Shown here: positions 41,576 to 51,589 of the stretch, piece by piece
How the letters are laid out: each line of letters starts with the position of its first letter
Numbering within the stretch: position 1 is the first letter of the stretch
DNA from: Candidatus Binatia bacterium
GTDB taxonomy: Bacteria; Desulfobacterota; Binatia; HRBIN30
Direction: 5' to 3'
NCBI GenBank assembly: GCA_937925685.1
Contig: CALAMI010000010.1
Location: forward strand, 124,001 to 188,000
Length of the DNA: 64,000 nucleotides
Made by a program: the position numbers and the translations under genes
The notes under the pieces: generated by a model
Told to the model about the DNA's origin: nothing
Databases searched by the model: none
What the model saw: the letters and a program-made list of their open reading frames with translations, nothing else

Positions 41576-43126
41576 ATGAAGGGTAAGCTCGTTCTCGTGG
41601 GAGCGGGGCCAGGGGACGTAGGTTTGATCACGTGCGCGGGTTTGCGATGGATCGAGCGCGCTGAGGTCATTGTGTACGACTACCTGGTGAACCCTTCCCT
41701 ACTAAGTTGGGCAAAACCGGATGCGGAGTTGATCATGACGGGAAAGCATGGTGGCGGCCCGCGAGTGAGTCAAAGTGAAATTCTCCGCATCCTGCTCGCC
41801 CAGGTTCAGGCGGGCAGGATCGTGGTTCGTCTGAAAGGTGGTGACCCATTCCTTTTCGGCCGTGGTGGAGAGGAACTTGAGGCCGCCGTCCGCGCTGGAA
41901 TCGACGTCGAGGTGGTTCCGGGAGTGAGCTCGGCTTTGGCGGTACCGGCGTACGCGGGAATTCCGCTGACACATCGTGAGATTTCTTCCTCGGTGGCGAT
42001 TGCGACCGGTTACGAGTACCCAGACAAACCCGACCTGGTCGTTCCTTGGGAGCACCTCGGTCACCACGGTCAGACGTTGGTGTTGTTAATGACACAACGA
42101 CAGCTCCGAATGAACGTCGAGCGGCTGCTTCTTGCTGGCCGTTCCCCGGATACGCCGGTGGCGGTGATTCAATGGGGAACCCGCGCGCGCCAACGCACAG
42201 TGGTTGGAACGCTTGCCAATATTGCGCAGTTAGTGGAGCAAGCCAGGCTTGCCCCCCCTGTCGTGGCTGTGGTGGGCGATGTGGTGCAGCTTCGTGAACG
42301 GCTGGCATGGTTCGAACGCAAGCCGCTCTTTGGCAGAAGCCTCGTGATAACCCGGCCCCGGCCAGAGGCTGAGCGTTTGGCAGCTTCGTTCGGCGAGCTG
42401 GGGGCGGAAGCTATTGTATTTCCAACCATCGCGATCGCCCCGCCTGAATCGTACGCCCATCTAGACGCGGCCCTGGCGCAGCCCGAGGACTTCGACTGGG
42501 TTGTGTTCACGAGCGCCAATGGTGTGCGGGCTTTTATGGAACGGCTGTGCGTCATAAAGCAAGACGTCCGTCGCTGGCACCGAGCACGGATTGCGGCAAT
42601 CGGATCGGAGACTGCTAGAGTAGCGCAGACTTTTGGGCTCGTTGTGGATGTCGTAGCCCAAGAGTTTCGCGCTGAAAGCTTGGCCGATAGCCTAGGGGCC
42701 CAGGGAGTTGCAGGAAAGCGCATCCTGCTGCCGCGAGCAGCCGGGGCCCGTCAGGTTTTGCCCGAGCGTTTGCGCTCGTTGGGTGCTCAGGTTGTAGAGG
42801 CCGAGGCGTACCGCAGTGTGCTTCCGGCAGCCCCTAACTCGTTCTTTGTCGCCCAGGCCTTGAGCCGCGGAGAAATCGACCTGGTCATTTTTACCAGCTC
42901 GAGCACAGTGCACCATTTCGTGCAGCTGATCCGTGATCAGCAAGGGGTGGCGCTGGAAAGGTTGCCTGCAGCCTGCATTGGGCCGGTGACTGCCGGTACG
43001 GCTCGAGGTTACGGCTTTGATGTTCAGGTGGAGGCTAAACAGTTTACGGCCGAAGCATTGGTTCGAGCCGTGCTAGAACATTTCTCCACGCAAAAAAAAG
43101 GAGGAGTTTCTCGTGGCATTCCCTGA
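41576..43126 (+). CDS. cobA/hemD: fused uroporphyrinogen-III C-methyltransferase and uroporphyrinogen-III synthase
   Basis: 516 residues from ATG 41576; GTG 41567 would add 3. The methyltransferase half (1-250) has [40 protein letters not shown] and a SAM site near [15 protein letters not shown]. The HemD half (about 260-516) starts at [18 protein letters not shown] and includes [16 protein letters not shown] and [12 protein letters not shown]. The fusion closes the ring of hydroxymethylbilane to uroporphyrinogen III, and methylates part of it to precorrin-2 for siroheme/cobalamin. Such fusions are common in anaerobe-related lineages and in Gram-positives. Confidence 0.95.
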   Translation: MKGKLVLVGAGPGDVGLITCAGLRWIERAEVIVYDYLVNPSLLSWAKPDAELIMTGKHGGGPRVSQSEILRILLAQVQAGRIVVRLKGGDPFLFGRGGEELEAAVRAGIDVEVVPGVSSALAVPAYAGIPLTHREISSSVAIATGYEYPDKPDLVVPWEHLGHHGQTLVLLMTQRQLRMNVERLLLAGRSPDTPVAVIQWGTRARQRTVVGTLANIAQLVEQARLAPPVVAVVGDVVQLRERLAWFERKPLFGRSLVITRPRPEAERLAASFGELGAEAIVFPTIAIAPPESYAHLDAALAQPEDFDWVVFTSANGVRAFMERLCVIKQDVRRWHRARIAAIGSETARVAQTFGLVVDVVAQEFRAESLADSLGAQGVAGKRILLPRAAGARQVLPERLRSLGAQVVEAEAYRSVLPAAPNSFFVAQALSRGEIDLVIFTSSSTVHHFVQLIRDQQGVALERLPAACIGPVTAGTARGYGFDVQVEAKQFTAEALVRAVLEHFSTQKKGGVSRGIP

Positions 43127-44096
43127 AGTTCGCATGCGTCGGTTGCGGAAAACGGAGGCACTCCGCCGGTTGGTACGGGAGACAACGCTGACGATCGACG
43201 ACTTGGTCATGCCTCTATTCATCGTACCAGGCCACGGAGTTGTGAATCCAGTGAAGAGGATGCCTGGCGTGTCCCAATTATCGGTAGATCAGGCGGTGGA
43301 GGAATGTCGTCGGATTGCTGATTTGGGAATTCCCGCTGTCATCTTGTTCGGAATCCCGCAGTACAAAGACGCGACGGGTTCGAGCGCTTGGCGCGAGGAT
43401 GGAGTCGTGCAGGAAGCCACTCGCGCTATTAAGTCGGCTGTGCCTGCGCTGGCGGTGATTACGGATGTCTGCCTTTGCGAATACACGAACCACGGCCATT
43501 GCGGGGTGGTGGTTGGGGACGACGTTGACAATGATGCCACCCTGGAATTGCTGGCGAAAGAGGCGGTGTCTCACGCTCGGGCAGGGGCCGATGTGGTTGC
43601 TCCGTCGGATATGATGGACGGCCGAGTGGTTGCGATTCGGGAAGCACTGGATGCAGAGGGGTTCGAACACGTCCCAATTCTCTCTTACGCCGCCAAGTTC
43701 GCTTCGGCATTCTACGGACCCTTCCGGGAAGCTGCACAGTCCACGCCGAGCTTTGGGGATCGGCGCACGTATCAAATGGATCCTGCTAATGGGAATGAGG
43801 CACTTCGCGAGGTTGAACTGGATCTGGAGGAAGGTGCGGATATCGTGATGGTTAAGCCTGCCAGTTTCTACCTCGACATCGTGTGGCGTGTGAAAGAAAC
43901 GTTCGCGTGCCCGGTGGCGGCGTATCAGGTGAGTGGAGAGTACGCCATGATCCAGTCTCTCATCCAGGCGGGCGCTGTTGATGAGAAGCGAGCGATTATG
44001 GAAAGTCTCGTTGCCATTCGAAGGGCCGGAGCGGATTTTGTGCTGACGTATTTCGCAACGAGGGTTGCTCCTTGGCTGAGGGATGTTGCATCGTAA
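43113..44096 (+). CDS. hemB: delta-aminolevulinic acid dehydratase (porphobilinogen synthase)
   Basis: 327 residues from GTG 43113, which has AAGGAGGAG 7 bases upstream and overlaps the end of the preceding gene. The zinc-site cysteines are in [14 protein letters not shown], so this is the zinc-dependent type, not the magnesium-only type. Active-site lysines are in [14 protein letters not shown] and [13 protein letters not shown]. It condenses two 5-aminolevulinates to porphobilinogen. It ends the hem run, leaving heme steps from uroporphyrinogen III onward (hemE and later) outside the window. Confidence 0.96.
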   Translation: MAFPEVRMRRLRKTEALRRLVRETTLTIDDLVMPLFIVPGHGVVNPVKRMPGVSQLSVDQAVEECRRIADLGIPAVILFGIPQYKDATGSSAWREDGVVQEATRAIKSAVPALAVITDVCLCEYTNHGHCGVVVGDDVDNDATLELLAKEAVSHARAGADVVAPSDMMDGRVVAIREALDAEGFEHVPILSYAAKFASAFYGPFREAAQSTPSFGDRRTYQMDPANGNEALREVELDLEEGADIVMVKPASFYLDIVWRVKETFACPVAAYQVSGEYAMIQSLIQAGAVDEKRAIMESLVAIRRAGADFVLTYFATRVAPWLRDVAS

Positions 44097-44242
44097 GCTC
44101 CATCGCCGCCTTGGCTACCAGAGGCGAGGATCTGCCGACCAAAGCCAATGTGGTGCTTGGCAGCGGTTTGGGGACTCTGCTAGTTTGAATATGCACTAAA
44201 CAACAGAAATTCCATTCTTACCCGAAAAGGAGGTTTTGCTGA

Positions 44243-44461
44243 GTGAGTCGCGAAGATCTGATCCAAATTGAAGGAACAGTGAAAGAGGTTCTGGCCGGTG
44301 GCCAGTTCCTTGTGGAATCTGACAAAGGACAAAAGTTTTTGGCCAAGATTGGGGGCCGCATGCGACGATATCATATTCGGGTTATCCCGGGCGATCGCGT
44401 AACGGTCGCGGTTTCACCCTACGACCCGTCGCATGGCTTGATCATGTATCGAAGCAGTTAA
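44243..44461 (+). CDS. infA: translation initiation factor IF-1
   Basis: 72 residues, the standard size, from GTG 44243 with AAGGAGG 9 bases upstream. It is a single S1-type OB fold: REDLIQIEGTVKEVLAGGQF, VLAKIGGRMRRYHIRV-like AKIGGRMRRYHIRVIPGDRV. IF-1 binds the ribosomal A site during initiation. It stands alone rather than in the ribosomal-protein (rpmJ) cluster, as in several proteobacteria. A hairpin follows. Confidence 0.95.
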   Translation: MSREDLIQIEGTVKEVLAGGQFLVESDKGQKFLAKIGGRMRRYHIRVIPGDRVTVAVSPYDPSHGLIMYRSS

Positions 44462-44480
44462 TTTAGCGGCTGAACGCTAA

Positions 44481-44508
44481 CTCACTCCCCGCTCTGGGAG
44501 AGCGTGAG
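44481..44508 (+). terminator. candidate terminator hairpin after infA
   Basis: A perfect stem CGCTCT (44490-44495) / AGAGCG (44499-44504) with a GGG loop, extended by CTCA (44481-44484) / TGAG (44505-44508) across a 5-base bulge. It begins 20 bases after the infA stop. Only a weak T-containing tail (AATTTCTCC) follows. Confidence 0.4.
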
Positions 44509-44980
44509 CAATTTCTCCAGCTGAGCGTATTCGTCGTTCGAACGCACAGCCGTCAATGTAAATAACTTAGCTCGAGGTTAGCACGGCCAACTGCTTACCG
44601 CACTCTTAGCGGAGAATAGACATTTCCGTACCAAAGAGTGCTCCATCAGTGGAACAGTTCCCTGTTTTCTCCGAAGGGCTGCTCGGGCGCGCAACTCAAT
44701 CCAATTGATTGCATCCTGCTCGACGACCACTGATGGCTGGTGATGCGATGAGAATGACGCGGTCGTGCAGCATTTGGCTCATTTCCGCGTATGACCGTGT
44801 GGTTCCCGTGGCGATTCACCGTAACAGGCGGGAAGCGACGACAGGCAGGAAAAAGGTTACGCCACGGTCTCTGTGCCCAGGCCAGAAGGGTGCGCAGTGT
44901 GCGCAGCTGAATATCATCTTGGGGTGGAAAGCCCTGCCCTGTCCTATGTAGGCTTGCGCCCCTCAAAAACTGCCTCTTCT

Positions 44981-45013
44981 ACTTGCGAGCAACGAGTACT
45001 TGCGAGCAACGAG
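44981..45013. repeat. tandem duplication of a 16-base unit
   Basis: ACTTGCGAGCAACGAG occurs at 44981-44996 and again, perfectly, at 44998-45013, separated by one T. It is a recent local duplication or a pair of binding sites in the leader region about 145 bases before the histidine kinase start. Confidence 0.7.
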
Positions 45014-45156
45014 CCAATGGGCTGCATCCCCCGGTGGGTTGAGGGAGGCCCACCACGCCAGATATTACGGCGTCCCTCAATTCGATGGCCCCGGTAGGGG
45101 AATGGAAACGCTGATTTTCGCGATACTCCTGCCCGCCGCTGTGTTACCTTGAAGGT

Positions 45157-47019
45157 GTGGAACTTTCTGAACGCCAGAGCCAGGCATACTCCAGAGAACT
45201 GGAAATCCTGATTGTTCGCCGCCACGCTGCTGCTTTGGCGGTCGCGATCGTCTTGTCGGCGCTTTTTCTAGGCTTGGAGCTTTTGTTCTTTCCGGGCCGC
45301 TTTCCCTTCCTCATGTTGTGGCTGGCTACCACCTACGTACCCATGTTCGTTCTTTTTCGATGCCGCCGTTTTTTGCTGCGCCGACGAGTGGTCTCGTTTG
45401 CAACGTCCGTGGTCGTAGCCACCACGTTGTTAGCGCTGCTTGGTTATGCTGCTCTGGTGAAAGCTGATGTATCGATTGTGGGAGCGCAGCTTGCGGTGGC
45501 TTTGCTCGTCGTCGCCGTACTTCTCCCCTGGTCGGCCCTTTGCCAAGCATTGGCAGCCGGCCCTCCCTTGTTGGGGTTGGCAGTTCTCCTTTGGCATCAC
45601 GGAACACCGGTTTCAGGCGTGCACTTGTTTGTTGTGGTCGGGACCGCTTCGCTGGCTTCGATCTCTGTCGCACGACACCTCGATGTCCAGAGATGGGCAA
45701 TTTTTCGAGAGTCCCGCGCCCGCGACGAGGCGATGGTTGTGACCCGGTCGTTGTTGCAGATGGCTCGTGAGCTGGCGGCGGCGGTCGACCCTAGAACGGT
45801 GTTGGACCGCATCGTAGATCAAACGAGAAGGATCTTGCAGGTCGATTGGTGCGCGATTTTTTTGGAAACCGCCGAAGCAGGCACATTCCGGCTGGCCGCT
45901 GGTTCTGCGATCCGTGCTGATCTTTTGCAAGAGAGTGCGGGATTGGACTTCAGAACCTCCGACTATCCGACACTGCGTGGGCTGGCGGAGGAGCCCGGAG
46001 GGGTCTTGGAGGTTTCCCGACGCTGCCCACCAGATGCGCGTTGGCGTGCAATGATGCGCTATTTTCGGACGCGTTCGCTGCTGGTCGCCTCAATGGAGCG
46101 TAATCGGCGTGTGGTGGGGCTGCTTGCCATAGGGCGCGGGGGAACGGATGAACCGTACCCGGTTCGGCATTACCGAATCCTGCAGGGCTTTGCCAGGCAA
46201 GCGAGCGTAGCCCTGGAGAACGCCCGCCTGTTTTCAGACTTAGAAAGGGCGAACCGCCTAAAGTCTGAGTTTGTGGCCACGATGTCGCACGAGCTGCGCA
46301 CCCCGCTAAACATCGTCATCGGTTACGCGGACCTTATTGCAGAGGGTGTGTTTGGTCTTATTCCCGAGGAGGCCGTGGAACCCATAGAGCGTATCCGCCA
46401 GGAGAGCCGTGAACTTCTTCAGTTGATAGATGCCACCTTGGACGTCAACCGCCTCGAGTCGGGAACAGCGGTGCTCGACGTTTCGGAAGCGGTGCTTGGG
46501 GAATTCGTCCACTTCTTGCGCCAGCAGTTGGAGCGCTTGCCTCGCGCCGAAGGGGTGGAATTTATTACGCAGGTTCATGGTGAGGGGGTCATTCGTACCG
46601 ACCTGAGGAAGCTAGCAATTGTGTTGCGCAACTTAGTGAACAACGCGTTTAAGTTTACCGATCGGGGAGAGGTGCGTTTGGAGGCGGTGATGGATGGCGA
46701 TGGTACAGTTCGTTTCACTGTGCAGGACACAGGGGTGGGCATTCCGGACTCTGAAAAGGAGCGAGTTTTCGAAATGTTTTATCAAGTGGCCCGCTCTGGG
46801 CAGAGTCCACGCGGGGTTGGTTTAGGACTGTACATTGTGCGTCGGTTCATCGACCAGCTCAAAGGGCGTATCGAGATGGAAAGCGCGGAAGGCCAGGGAA
46901 CTACCTTCACTGTCACGGTCCCCTCGCTTGAAGGGTCTATTCGCGGCACGGCGAGCAGGGGCGAACTCGGTGATGGAAAGAAACTTAGCCCAGTAGACCG
47001 TGTTTCCGCCGAGAACTGA
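45157..47019 (+). CDS. membrane-bound GAF-containing sensor histidine kinase
   Basis: 620 residues from GTG 45157. About six N-terminal membrane helices (25-170) are followed by a GAF domain (about 205-360, DWCAIFLETAEAGTF, LENARLF). HisKA has the phospho-acceptor His378 in MSHELRTPLN. The ATPase domain has the N-box LVNNAFKFT, G1 DTGVGIP, and G2 GVGLGLYIVRRF. No response regulator gene is adjacent, so it is an orphan kinase. The signal is probably sensed by the membrane or GAF part; its nature is unknown. Confidence 0.92.
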   Translation: MELSERQSQAYSRELEILIVRRHAAALAVAIVLSALFLGLELLFFPGRFPFLMLWLATTYVPMFVLFRCRRFLLRRRVVSFATSVVVATTLLALLGYAALVKADVSIVGAQLAVALLVVAVLLPWSALCQALAAGPPLLGLAVLLWHHGTPVSGVHLFVVVGTASLASISVARHLDVQRWAIFRESRARDEAMVVTRSLLQMARELAAAVDPRTVLDRIVDQTRRILQVDWCAIFLETAEAGTFRLAAGSAIRADLLQESAGLDFRTSDYPTLRGLAEEPGGVLEVSRRCPPDARWRAMMRYFRTRSLLVASMERNRRVVGLLAIGRGGTDEPYPVRHYRILQGFARQASVALENARLFSDLERANRLKSEFVATMSHELRTPLNIVIGYADLIAEGVFGLIPEEAVEPIERIRQESRELLQLIDATLDVNRLESGTAVLDVSEAVLGEFVHFLRQQLERLPRAEGVEFITQVHGEGVIRTDLRKLAIVLRNLVNNAFKFTDRGEVRLEAVMDGDGTVRFTVQDTGVGIPDSEKERVFEMFYQVARSGQSPRGVGLGLYIVRRFIDQLKGRIEMESAEGQGTTFTVTVPSLEGSIRGTASRGELGDGKKLSPVDRVSAEN

Positions 47020-47355
47020 CGAGTTAGCAGCCCAGAGCGGGACGTGTGCAGAGTTCCAGAGGAATGATCGTTACGGGCTGACTCAGCCTCTTTCCCGTTC
47101 TTCGCAAAGGTTTGCACTGGCTACACGATTGCTCATGCCAAGCCTGCAAGGTTGGATCCTTTTACTAGACATAGCCGGGCTTCTCCTTCGGGTGACCAGA
47201 CTGTAACCTGAGTCATTTGCCGGTTAGTTCGGTAACCGCTGGAAGCTAAAGCTGGTTGGCCTGCTTGGCGACCGATTTACCACTGGTCTGCCCTTAAACC
47301 CCAAGAGAAGGCGAAGGTTCGGCCTGCGTTTTGAACCTGGGCAGCGTTGCGTCCG
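47020..47355. other. 336-base convergent intergenic region after the histidine kinase gene
   Basis: No gene seen. A stem CGGTTA (47221-47226) / TAACCG (47233-47238) with a 6-base loop lies between the convergent genes and could stall transcription from either side, but neither flank has a T run. Confidence 0.35.
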
Positions 47356-47805
47356 TTACTTCTTGCGTCGGGTTTTCCTTGCCGGGGCGCGAAGTTTTCC
47401 CACGGTCACAACTTTGACCTGAGCGGTTTTAGGGGTAGTTGTCGACGGTTTGCGCGCTTTAGGGAGCATTGCAACACGTCCTGTGCTGCCAGCTTTCCTT
47501 TTTTTCGTTCGGGTGATCTTGTCCGTGGCGGCTTTCTTGGTCCTTGCTGGCTCCTGAGCATCGGTGGTCTCAGCCGCGGTAATCGCTTGATATTTGACCT
47601 TACTTGCCAACTGACCGAACAGGATGCTCAGCATATTCGGATCTCGGCTTGCCAAGGCGTCCACTAAACGCTGGTGGTGATCCTCAAGATAGGTCAACGC
47701 GTAGCGTTTACCGCTTACCGCCACCGTGTGAGGAACCTTTGCTTCCGAGCGGATGACACGCACAATTTCTTGCAAAATCTCTTTGTCGAGAGGGGTGGTC
47801 GTCAA
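47356..47805 (-). CDS. small protein with histone H1-like basic C-terminal tail
   Basis: 149 residues. The first 70 or so look folded and mixed in charge (LDKEILQEIVRVIRSEAKV, YALTYLEDHHQRLVDALASR). The rest is a low-complexity Lys/Arg/Thr/Ala/Pro tail (ITRTKKRKAGSTGR, APARKTRRKK) similar in composition to eukaryotic H1 tails and to the tails of bacterial H1-like and some HU-type proteins. DNA or RNA binding is likely; the N-terminal domain is not one I recognise. It follows dksA on the same strand. Confidence 0.65.
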   Translation of the reverse strand: MTTTPLDKEILQEIVRVIRSEAKVPHTVAVSGKRYALTYLEDHHQRLVDALASRDPNMLSILFGQLASKVKYQAITAAETTDAQEPARTKKAATDKITRTKKRKAGSTGRVAMLPKARKPSTTTPKTAQVKVVTVGKLRAPARKTRRKK

Positions 47806-47985
47806 TGTTTCGCTCTCCCTTCTCCACTTCTGGAAAGCTCAGAAGATAGGCCAGCTGCTAGCATAAAAAACGACCATGGCAAACTAAGATCGCAGCTTTA
47901 AAGTTGTCGACCTCTTCTTACCGTTCGCCAACTGGGGGTTTCGAAGCGATGACTTTGGGAGTTCGCGCTACCGCGGGGCCGAAGA

Positions 47986-48375
47986 TCAGGAGTGGCCCGG
48001 GCGGCGTTCGAGCACCTCCTGTTCCGATTTACAGTGAATGCAGAGGGTGGTTACCGGTCGCACTTTAAGCCTTTCGAACCCGATGGGCCCCCCACAAAGT
48101 TCGCATTCTCCGTAATGGCCCGACTCCATTCGGGCTAGCGCCTCATCGATCTTGGTCAAAAGCTTCCGCTCGCGGTCACGGACGCGTAAAAGAGCAATGT
48201 GATCGGCCTCAATCGAAGCACGGTCCGTAGGGTCGGGGGTGTTGTCTTTGGTGGCATTGAGCCCGCCCACAGTTCGCGTCGCTTCTGCCAGAATTTCCGA
48301 GCGCCGCTGCAGTAGAAGTACTCGTAGAGCCTGTAACTGCTCTTGTGTAAGTTTACCGGTCCCGCCTTGCGCCAC
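47986..48375 (-). CDS. dksA: DksA/TraR-type C4 zinc-finger RNA polymerase regulator
   Basis: 129 residues from GTG 48375 (GGAG 7 bases upstream); longer readings would run into dxr. A coiled coil covers about 10-85 and its tip carries PDPTDRAS, with the two Asp residues that DksA needs to act on RNA polymerase. The four-Cys zinc finger is CELCGGPIGFERL and TLCIHC. DksA works with ppGpp in the stringent response, acting at rRNA and amino-acid promoters. Some family members instead act without ppGpp, so the exact role is not settled. Confidence 0.88.
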   Translation of the reverse strand: MAQGGTGKLTQEQLQALRVLLLQRRSEILAEATRTVGGLNATKDNTPDPTDRASIEADHIALLRVRDRERKLLTKIDEALARMESGHYGECELCGGPIGFERLKVRPVTTLCIHCKSEQEVLERRPGHS

Positions 48376-48421
48376 GAACACGCTCCTACCACCGTGCGGA
48401 AAGCCAGTAAAGCACAAACAC

Positions 48422-49582
48422 TCACCAATTTGCCGCGATTGCCAAAGATGCGCTCTCTCTGGCCCAACGATCGGCATTCAGCACCGTGCTCAGGGATTCG
48501 ACTTCACTTGGCTCATGTGCATCGAGTACGGAGCGAATGACTCTGGGAATATCGGTAAAGCGAAGGCGGCCGTCGAGAAATGCGGCAACCGCAGTTTCGT
48601 TGGCAGCGTTGAGAACAGCAGGAGCTGTACCGCCGCGCGCCAGGGCTTCATACGCTAACCTTAAGCATGGGAATCGCTCCAGGTCTGGCTTTTCGAACTC
48701 CAGTCGCCCCGTGTGCGCAAGTTCCAGCCGTGGCAGATAGCCTAGATCCAGGCGCTCTGGGTAGCCCAGTACGTAGGCTATGGGAATGGACATTTCCGGA
48801 ATACCCAGTTGTGCCAGTAAAGACCCATCCACATACTCTACGAGCGAATGGACAATACTCTGTGGGTGGATGACCACCTCGATCCGGGTCGGCTCCAGGC
48901 CAAAAAGCCAGTGAGCTTCAATGACCTCGAGCCCCTTGTTCATTAAAGTTGCTGAGTCCACTGTAATTTTTGCACCCATTTTCCAAGTGGGGTGCTGGAG
49001 GGCTTGCTGGGGGCGGACGTCAGCAAGTTGTTCTGGCGGTGTGCGCAAGAAGGGCCCTCCCGATGCGGTCAGGATTAACCGCCGCACGTCTTGCCGCCGG
49101 TGTCCCTGAAGGGACTGGAAAATGGCATTGTGCTCACTGTCAAGCGGCCAGAGTTTGGCACCAGTTTTGATTGCCGTCGCAGTAACGAGCGCGCCAGCGG
49201 CAACGAGCACCTCTTTGTTCGCGAGAGCCACGGCCTTGCCAAGTTCGAGAGCGTGCAAGGTCGGTATCACGCCGACTGCGCCAACCAAGGCGGAAATCAC
49301 AAGGTCGGCCTCCGCGACCGTGGCGCAGCGGTTGAGCCCCTCCGGGCCATAGAGGACTTCTCCTCTGTATTCCGGATATTGTCGGCGGAAATCTTCGGCC
49401 GCGTCTTTTGAGCCCACGGCGATCAGGCGAGGTCTGTACTTACGGGCTTGACTGACTAGTTGAGTGATGCGGGTCCCAGCGGCTAAGGCGACGACCTGAA
49501 ACCGTTCCGGGAATCGCGAGACGAGCTCCAGCGTCGTTACGCCAATCGAACCCGTTGAACCTAAGATGCTCAGGTGTTTCAT
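48422..49582 (-). CDS. dxr: 1-deoxy-D-xylulose 5-phosphate reductoisomerase
   Basis: 386 residues, normal length. The NADPH site is LGSTGSIGVTTLE, with ALANKEVLVAAG in the linker. The metal and substrate site includes LDSEHNAIFQ (Asp and two Glu in this family), TASGGPF and HPTWKMGAKITVDSATLMNKG. It converts DXP to MEP, the committed step of the non-mevalonate isoprenoid pathway. In many genomes it lies beside rseP and cdsA, which are not here. Confidence 0.96.
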   Translation of the reverse strand: MKHLSILGSTGSIGVTTLELVSRFPERFQVVALAAGTRITQLVSQARKYRPRLIAVGSKDAAEDFRRQYPEYRGEVLYGPEGLNRCATVAEADLVISALVGAVGVIPTLHALELGKAVALANKEVLVAAGALVTATAIKTGAKLWPLDSEHNAIFQSLQGHRRQDVRRLILTASGGPFLRTPPEQLADVRPQQALQHPTWKMGAKITVDSATLMNKGLEVIEAHWLFGLEPTRIEVVIHPQSIVHSLVEYVDGSLLAQLGIPEMSIPIAYVLGYPERLDLGYLPRLELAHTGRLEFEKPDLERFPCLRLAYEALARGGTAPAVLNAANETAVAAFLDGRLRFTDIPRVIRSVLDAHEPSEVESLSTVLNADRWARESASLAIAANW

Positions 49583-49701
49583 CGAATCAACCTCTTATGG
49601 GCCGCAAAAACGGAACGACCATGGAGATAACAGTTAGGGAGAGCTAGCAGGTAAGATTAGTACAAGATGACTCCAAAACGGCGGGTTTGCCGCTTTGGAC
49701 A

Positions 49702-51348
49702 TCATAGAGCAAATTCCAGTTGTTCGCCCGGAATGAGGATTGTATCCCGCTTCCAGTGGAGGTCGTCGCGATTGGGGTAGTCGATGTTGAAATGTAGGCC
49801 GCGACTTTCTTTGCGGGAGATCGCCGATCTAATGATCAGCTCGGCTACTAAGGCGATGTTGCGAAGCTCAATCAAATCGGCGGTAATTAGGAAATCCCAA
49901 TAGTATTGATCGATTTCTTCTTGCAGCAGGCAGATCCGTTTGTAAGCGCGTGCCAATCTACGGTTTGAGCGCACGATCCCCACGTAGTTCCACATCATGC
50001 GGCGGATCTCATCCCAGTTTTGGGTGACCACGACCATTTCATCGCTGTCCACCGCTTGACCAGGATTCCACTCCGGCAATTCTGGCATTGGTTCATGGTC
50101 CTCGTCCAGAAGCATCCTTGCGGCTGCTGCTGCGCGGTGACCGAAGACGAGCGCTTCCAGCAGTGAGTTCGACGCGAGGCGATTTGCCCCATGGAGCCCC
50201 GTCATTGCTGTTTCCCCCGCCGCGTACAAGCGGTGCAGATTGGTGGCCCCATCTTTATCGGTTACGGCGCCACCACAGCAGTAGTGAGCTGCTGGAACTA
50301 CAGGGATCCACTGTTGAGTGATATCGATCCCGAAGCGAAGGCAGCGCTCGTAAATGAGTGGGAACCGTTCCTTGATAAAACCAGCGTCACGGTGGGTGAT
50401 ATCGAGATACACGCACTCATAGCCATGGACTTTCATCTCATTGTCGATGGCACGGGCGACAATATCGCGAGGGGCGAGCTCTGCCCTCGCGTCATACCGT
50501 TTCATGAACGCGGTGCCGTCTGGCGCACGCAGAATAGCGCCTTCGCCCCGCAGTGTTTCAGAAATCAAGAACGACTTTGCGTGCGGGTGATACAAACAAG
50601 TGGGGTGGAACTGGAAAAACTCCATATTGGCGATGGGGACGCCGGCGCGGTATGCCATTGCGATACCGTCGCCGGTCGCAACGTCGGGGTTGCTGGTATA
50701 CAAGTAAACCTTGCCCGAACCGCCCGTAGCCAGCAAGGTCGCTCGCGCTTGGAAGCGCGTTACTGTGCCACTGGTCGTATCCAGCACATACGCTCCCCAG
50801 CATTGCGGCTTTTGGATACCTGCGCGGAATTTTGCATCAATGAGAAGATCCACCGCCAGATGGCGCTCGAAGATTGTAATGTTGCCTTGCTGGCGTACTG
50901 CCGCCAGAAGTGCACGCATGATCTCGTGACCGGTGGCGTCCGATGCGTGCAAGATTCGGCGACGGCTGTGCCCACCTTCCTGCCCGAGATCGTACTCGCC
51001 GTTAGCGTTGTTTTTCATGTCGAAACGAGTTCCCAGACGGATAAGTTCTTGCACGCGCAACGGGCCTTCACGAACGACAAGATCCACCACGTCCTCGTGA
51101 CAAAGCCCAGCTCCGGCTTCGATCGTGTCCCGCGCGTGGTCCGCGAAGGAATCTTCCGGGCTCCAGACCGAAGCGATTCCACCCTGCGCGTATTCAGTGG
51201 CACTTTCGGGCAATCGGTCTTTGGTAACGACGACAACCTTTCCGTAGGGGGCAACTTTCAGTGCAAAGGTCAGTCCAGCTAGACCACTACCAATTACCAA
51301 AAAATCACTCTTGACCACATGTTGCCGTGTATCATACTGCACCACCAT
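49702..51348 (-). CDS. nadB: L-aspartate oxidase
   Basis: 548 residues. The FAD dinucleotide site is VIGSGLAGLTFALK, and TEYAQGGIASV is diagnostic of the NadB branch rather than succinate dehydrogenase. HPTCLYHP, LRGEGAIL and the active-site region HYCCGGAVTDKDGAT follow. The C-terminal helical domain is complete. It oxidises aspartate to iminoaspartate, which NadA and NadC take on to NAD. Neither nadA nor nadC is adjacent. Confidence 0.95.
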   Translation of the reverse strand: MVVQYDTRQHVVKSDFLVIGSGLAGLTFALKVAPYGKVVVVTKDRLPESATEYAQGGIASVWSPEDSFADHARDTIEAGAGLCHEDVVDLVVREGPLRVQELIRLGTRFDMKNNANGEYDLGQEGGHSRRRILHASDATGHEIMRALLAAVRQQGNITIFERHLAVDLLIDAKFRAGIQKPQCWGAYVLDTTSGTVTRFQARATLLATGGSGKVYLYTSNPDVATGDGIAMAYRAGVPIANMEFFQFHPTCLYHPHAKSFLISETLRGEGAILRAPDGTAFMKRYDARAELAPRDIVARAIDNEMKVHGYECVYLDITHRDAGFIKERFPLIYERCLRFGIDITQQWIPVVPAAHYCCGGAVTDKDGATNLHRLYAAGETAMTGLHGANRLASNSLLEALVFGHRAAAAARMLLDEDHEPMPELPEWNPGQAVDSDEMVVVTQNWDEIRRMMWNYVGIVRSNRRLARAYKRICLLQEEIDQYYWDFLITADLIELRNIALVAELIIRSAISRKESRGLHFNIDYPNRDDLHWKRDTILIPGEQLEFAL

Positions 51349-51383
51349 CCTGCTACGGGAAGAGACCGATCAGAGCTCAGGAC

Positions 51384-51412
51384 TTGCAGGACGTTGTCGC
51401 CTGGGGTATTGC
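51384..51412 (+). promoter_or_regulatory. weak candidate promoter of tRNA-Ala
   Basis: TTGCAG (51384-51389), 17-base spacer, TATTGC (51407-51412), with a GC-rich stretch to the tRNA start. Only 3 of 6 positions match the consensus in each box. The placement, not the sequence, is the main argument. Confidence 0.25.
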
Positions 51413-51434
51413 TCGCTGCTCGCAAGAAATGCAC

Positions 51435-51507
<73 letters not shown>

Positions 51508-51589
51508 CTATATTGTAGCTCTCTACTTTCCTCTGTTCGGGCGAGGGAGCGACTAGCATTCGCAGGCCCGTGGGGTGGCGACGTACGGA

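Larger units (their letters stand above)
44462..45156. other. 695-base non-coding region between infA and the histidine kinase gene
   Basis: No convincing gene is seen on either strand: the open frames are short, have no ribosome-binding site and match no family I know. It contains the hairpin above and a tandem duplication of ACTTGCGAGCAACGAG (44981-45013). It is the longest unexplained stretch in the window. A small RNA or degraded gene is possible, but I have no direct sign of either. Confidence 0.4.

Noticed and set aside
44646-44966. A 106-codon minus-strand open frame in the infA-kinase gap.
   Set aside because: Composition is unlike the neighbouring genes (many His, Arg, Gln), with no motif and no ribosome-binding site.
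50191-51282. A 363-codon plus-strand open frame opposite nadB.
   Set aside because: nadB has all expected motifs on the other strand; this is antisense shadow coding.
51517-51531. GTAG-CTCT-CTAC after the tRNA as a terminator.
   Set aside because: A four-base stem followed by only TTT is too weak to claim.
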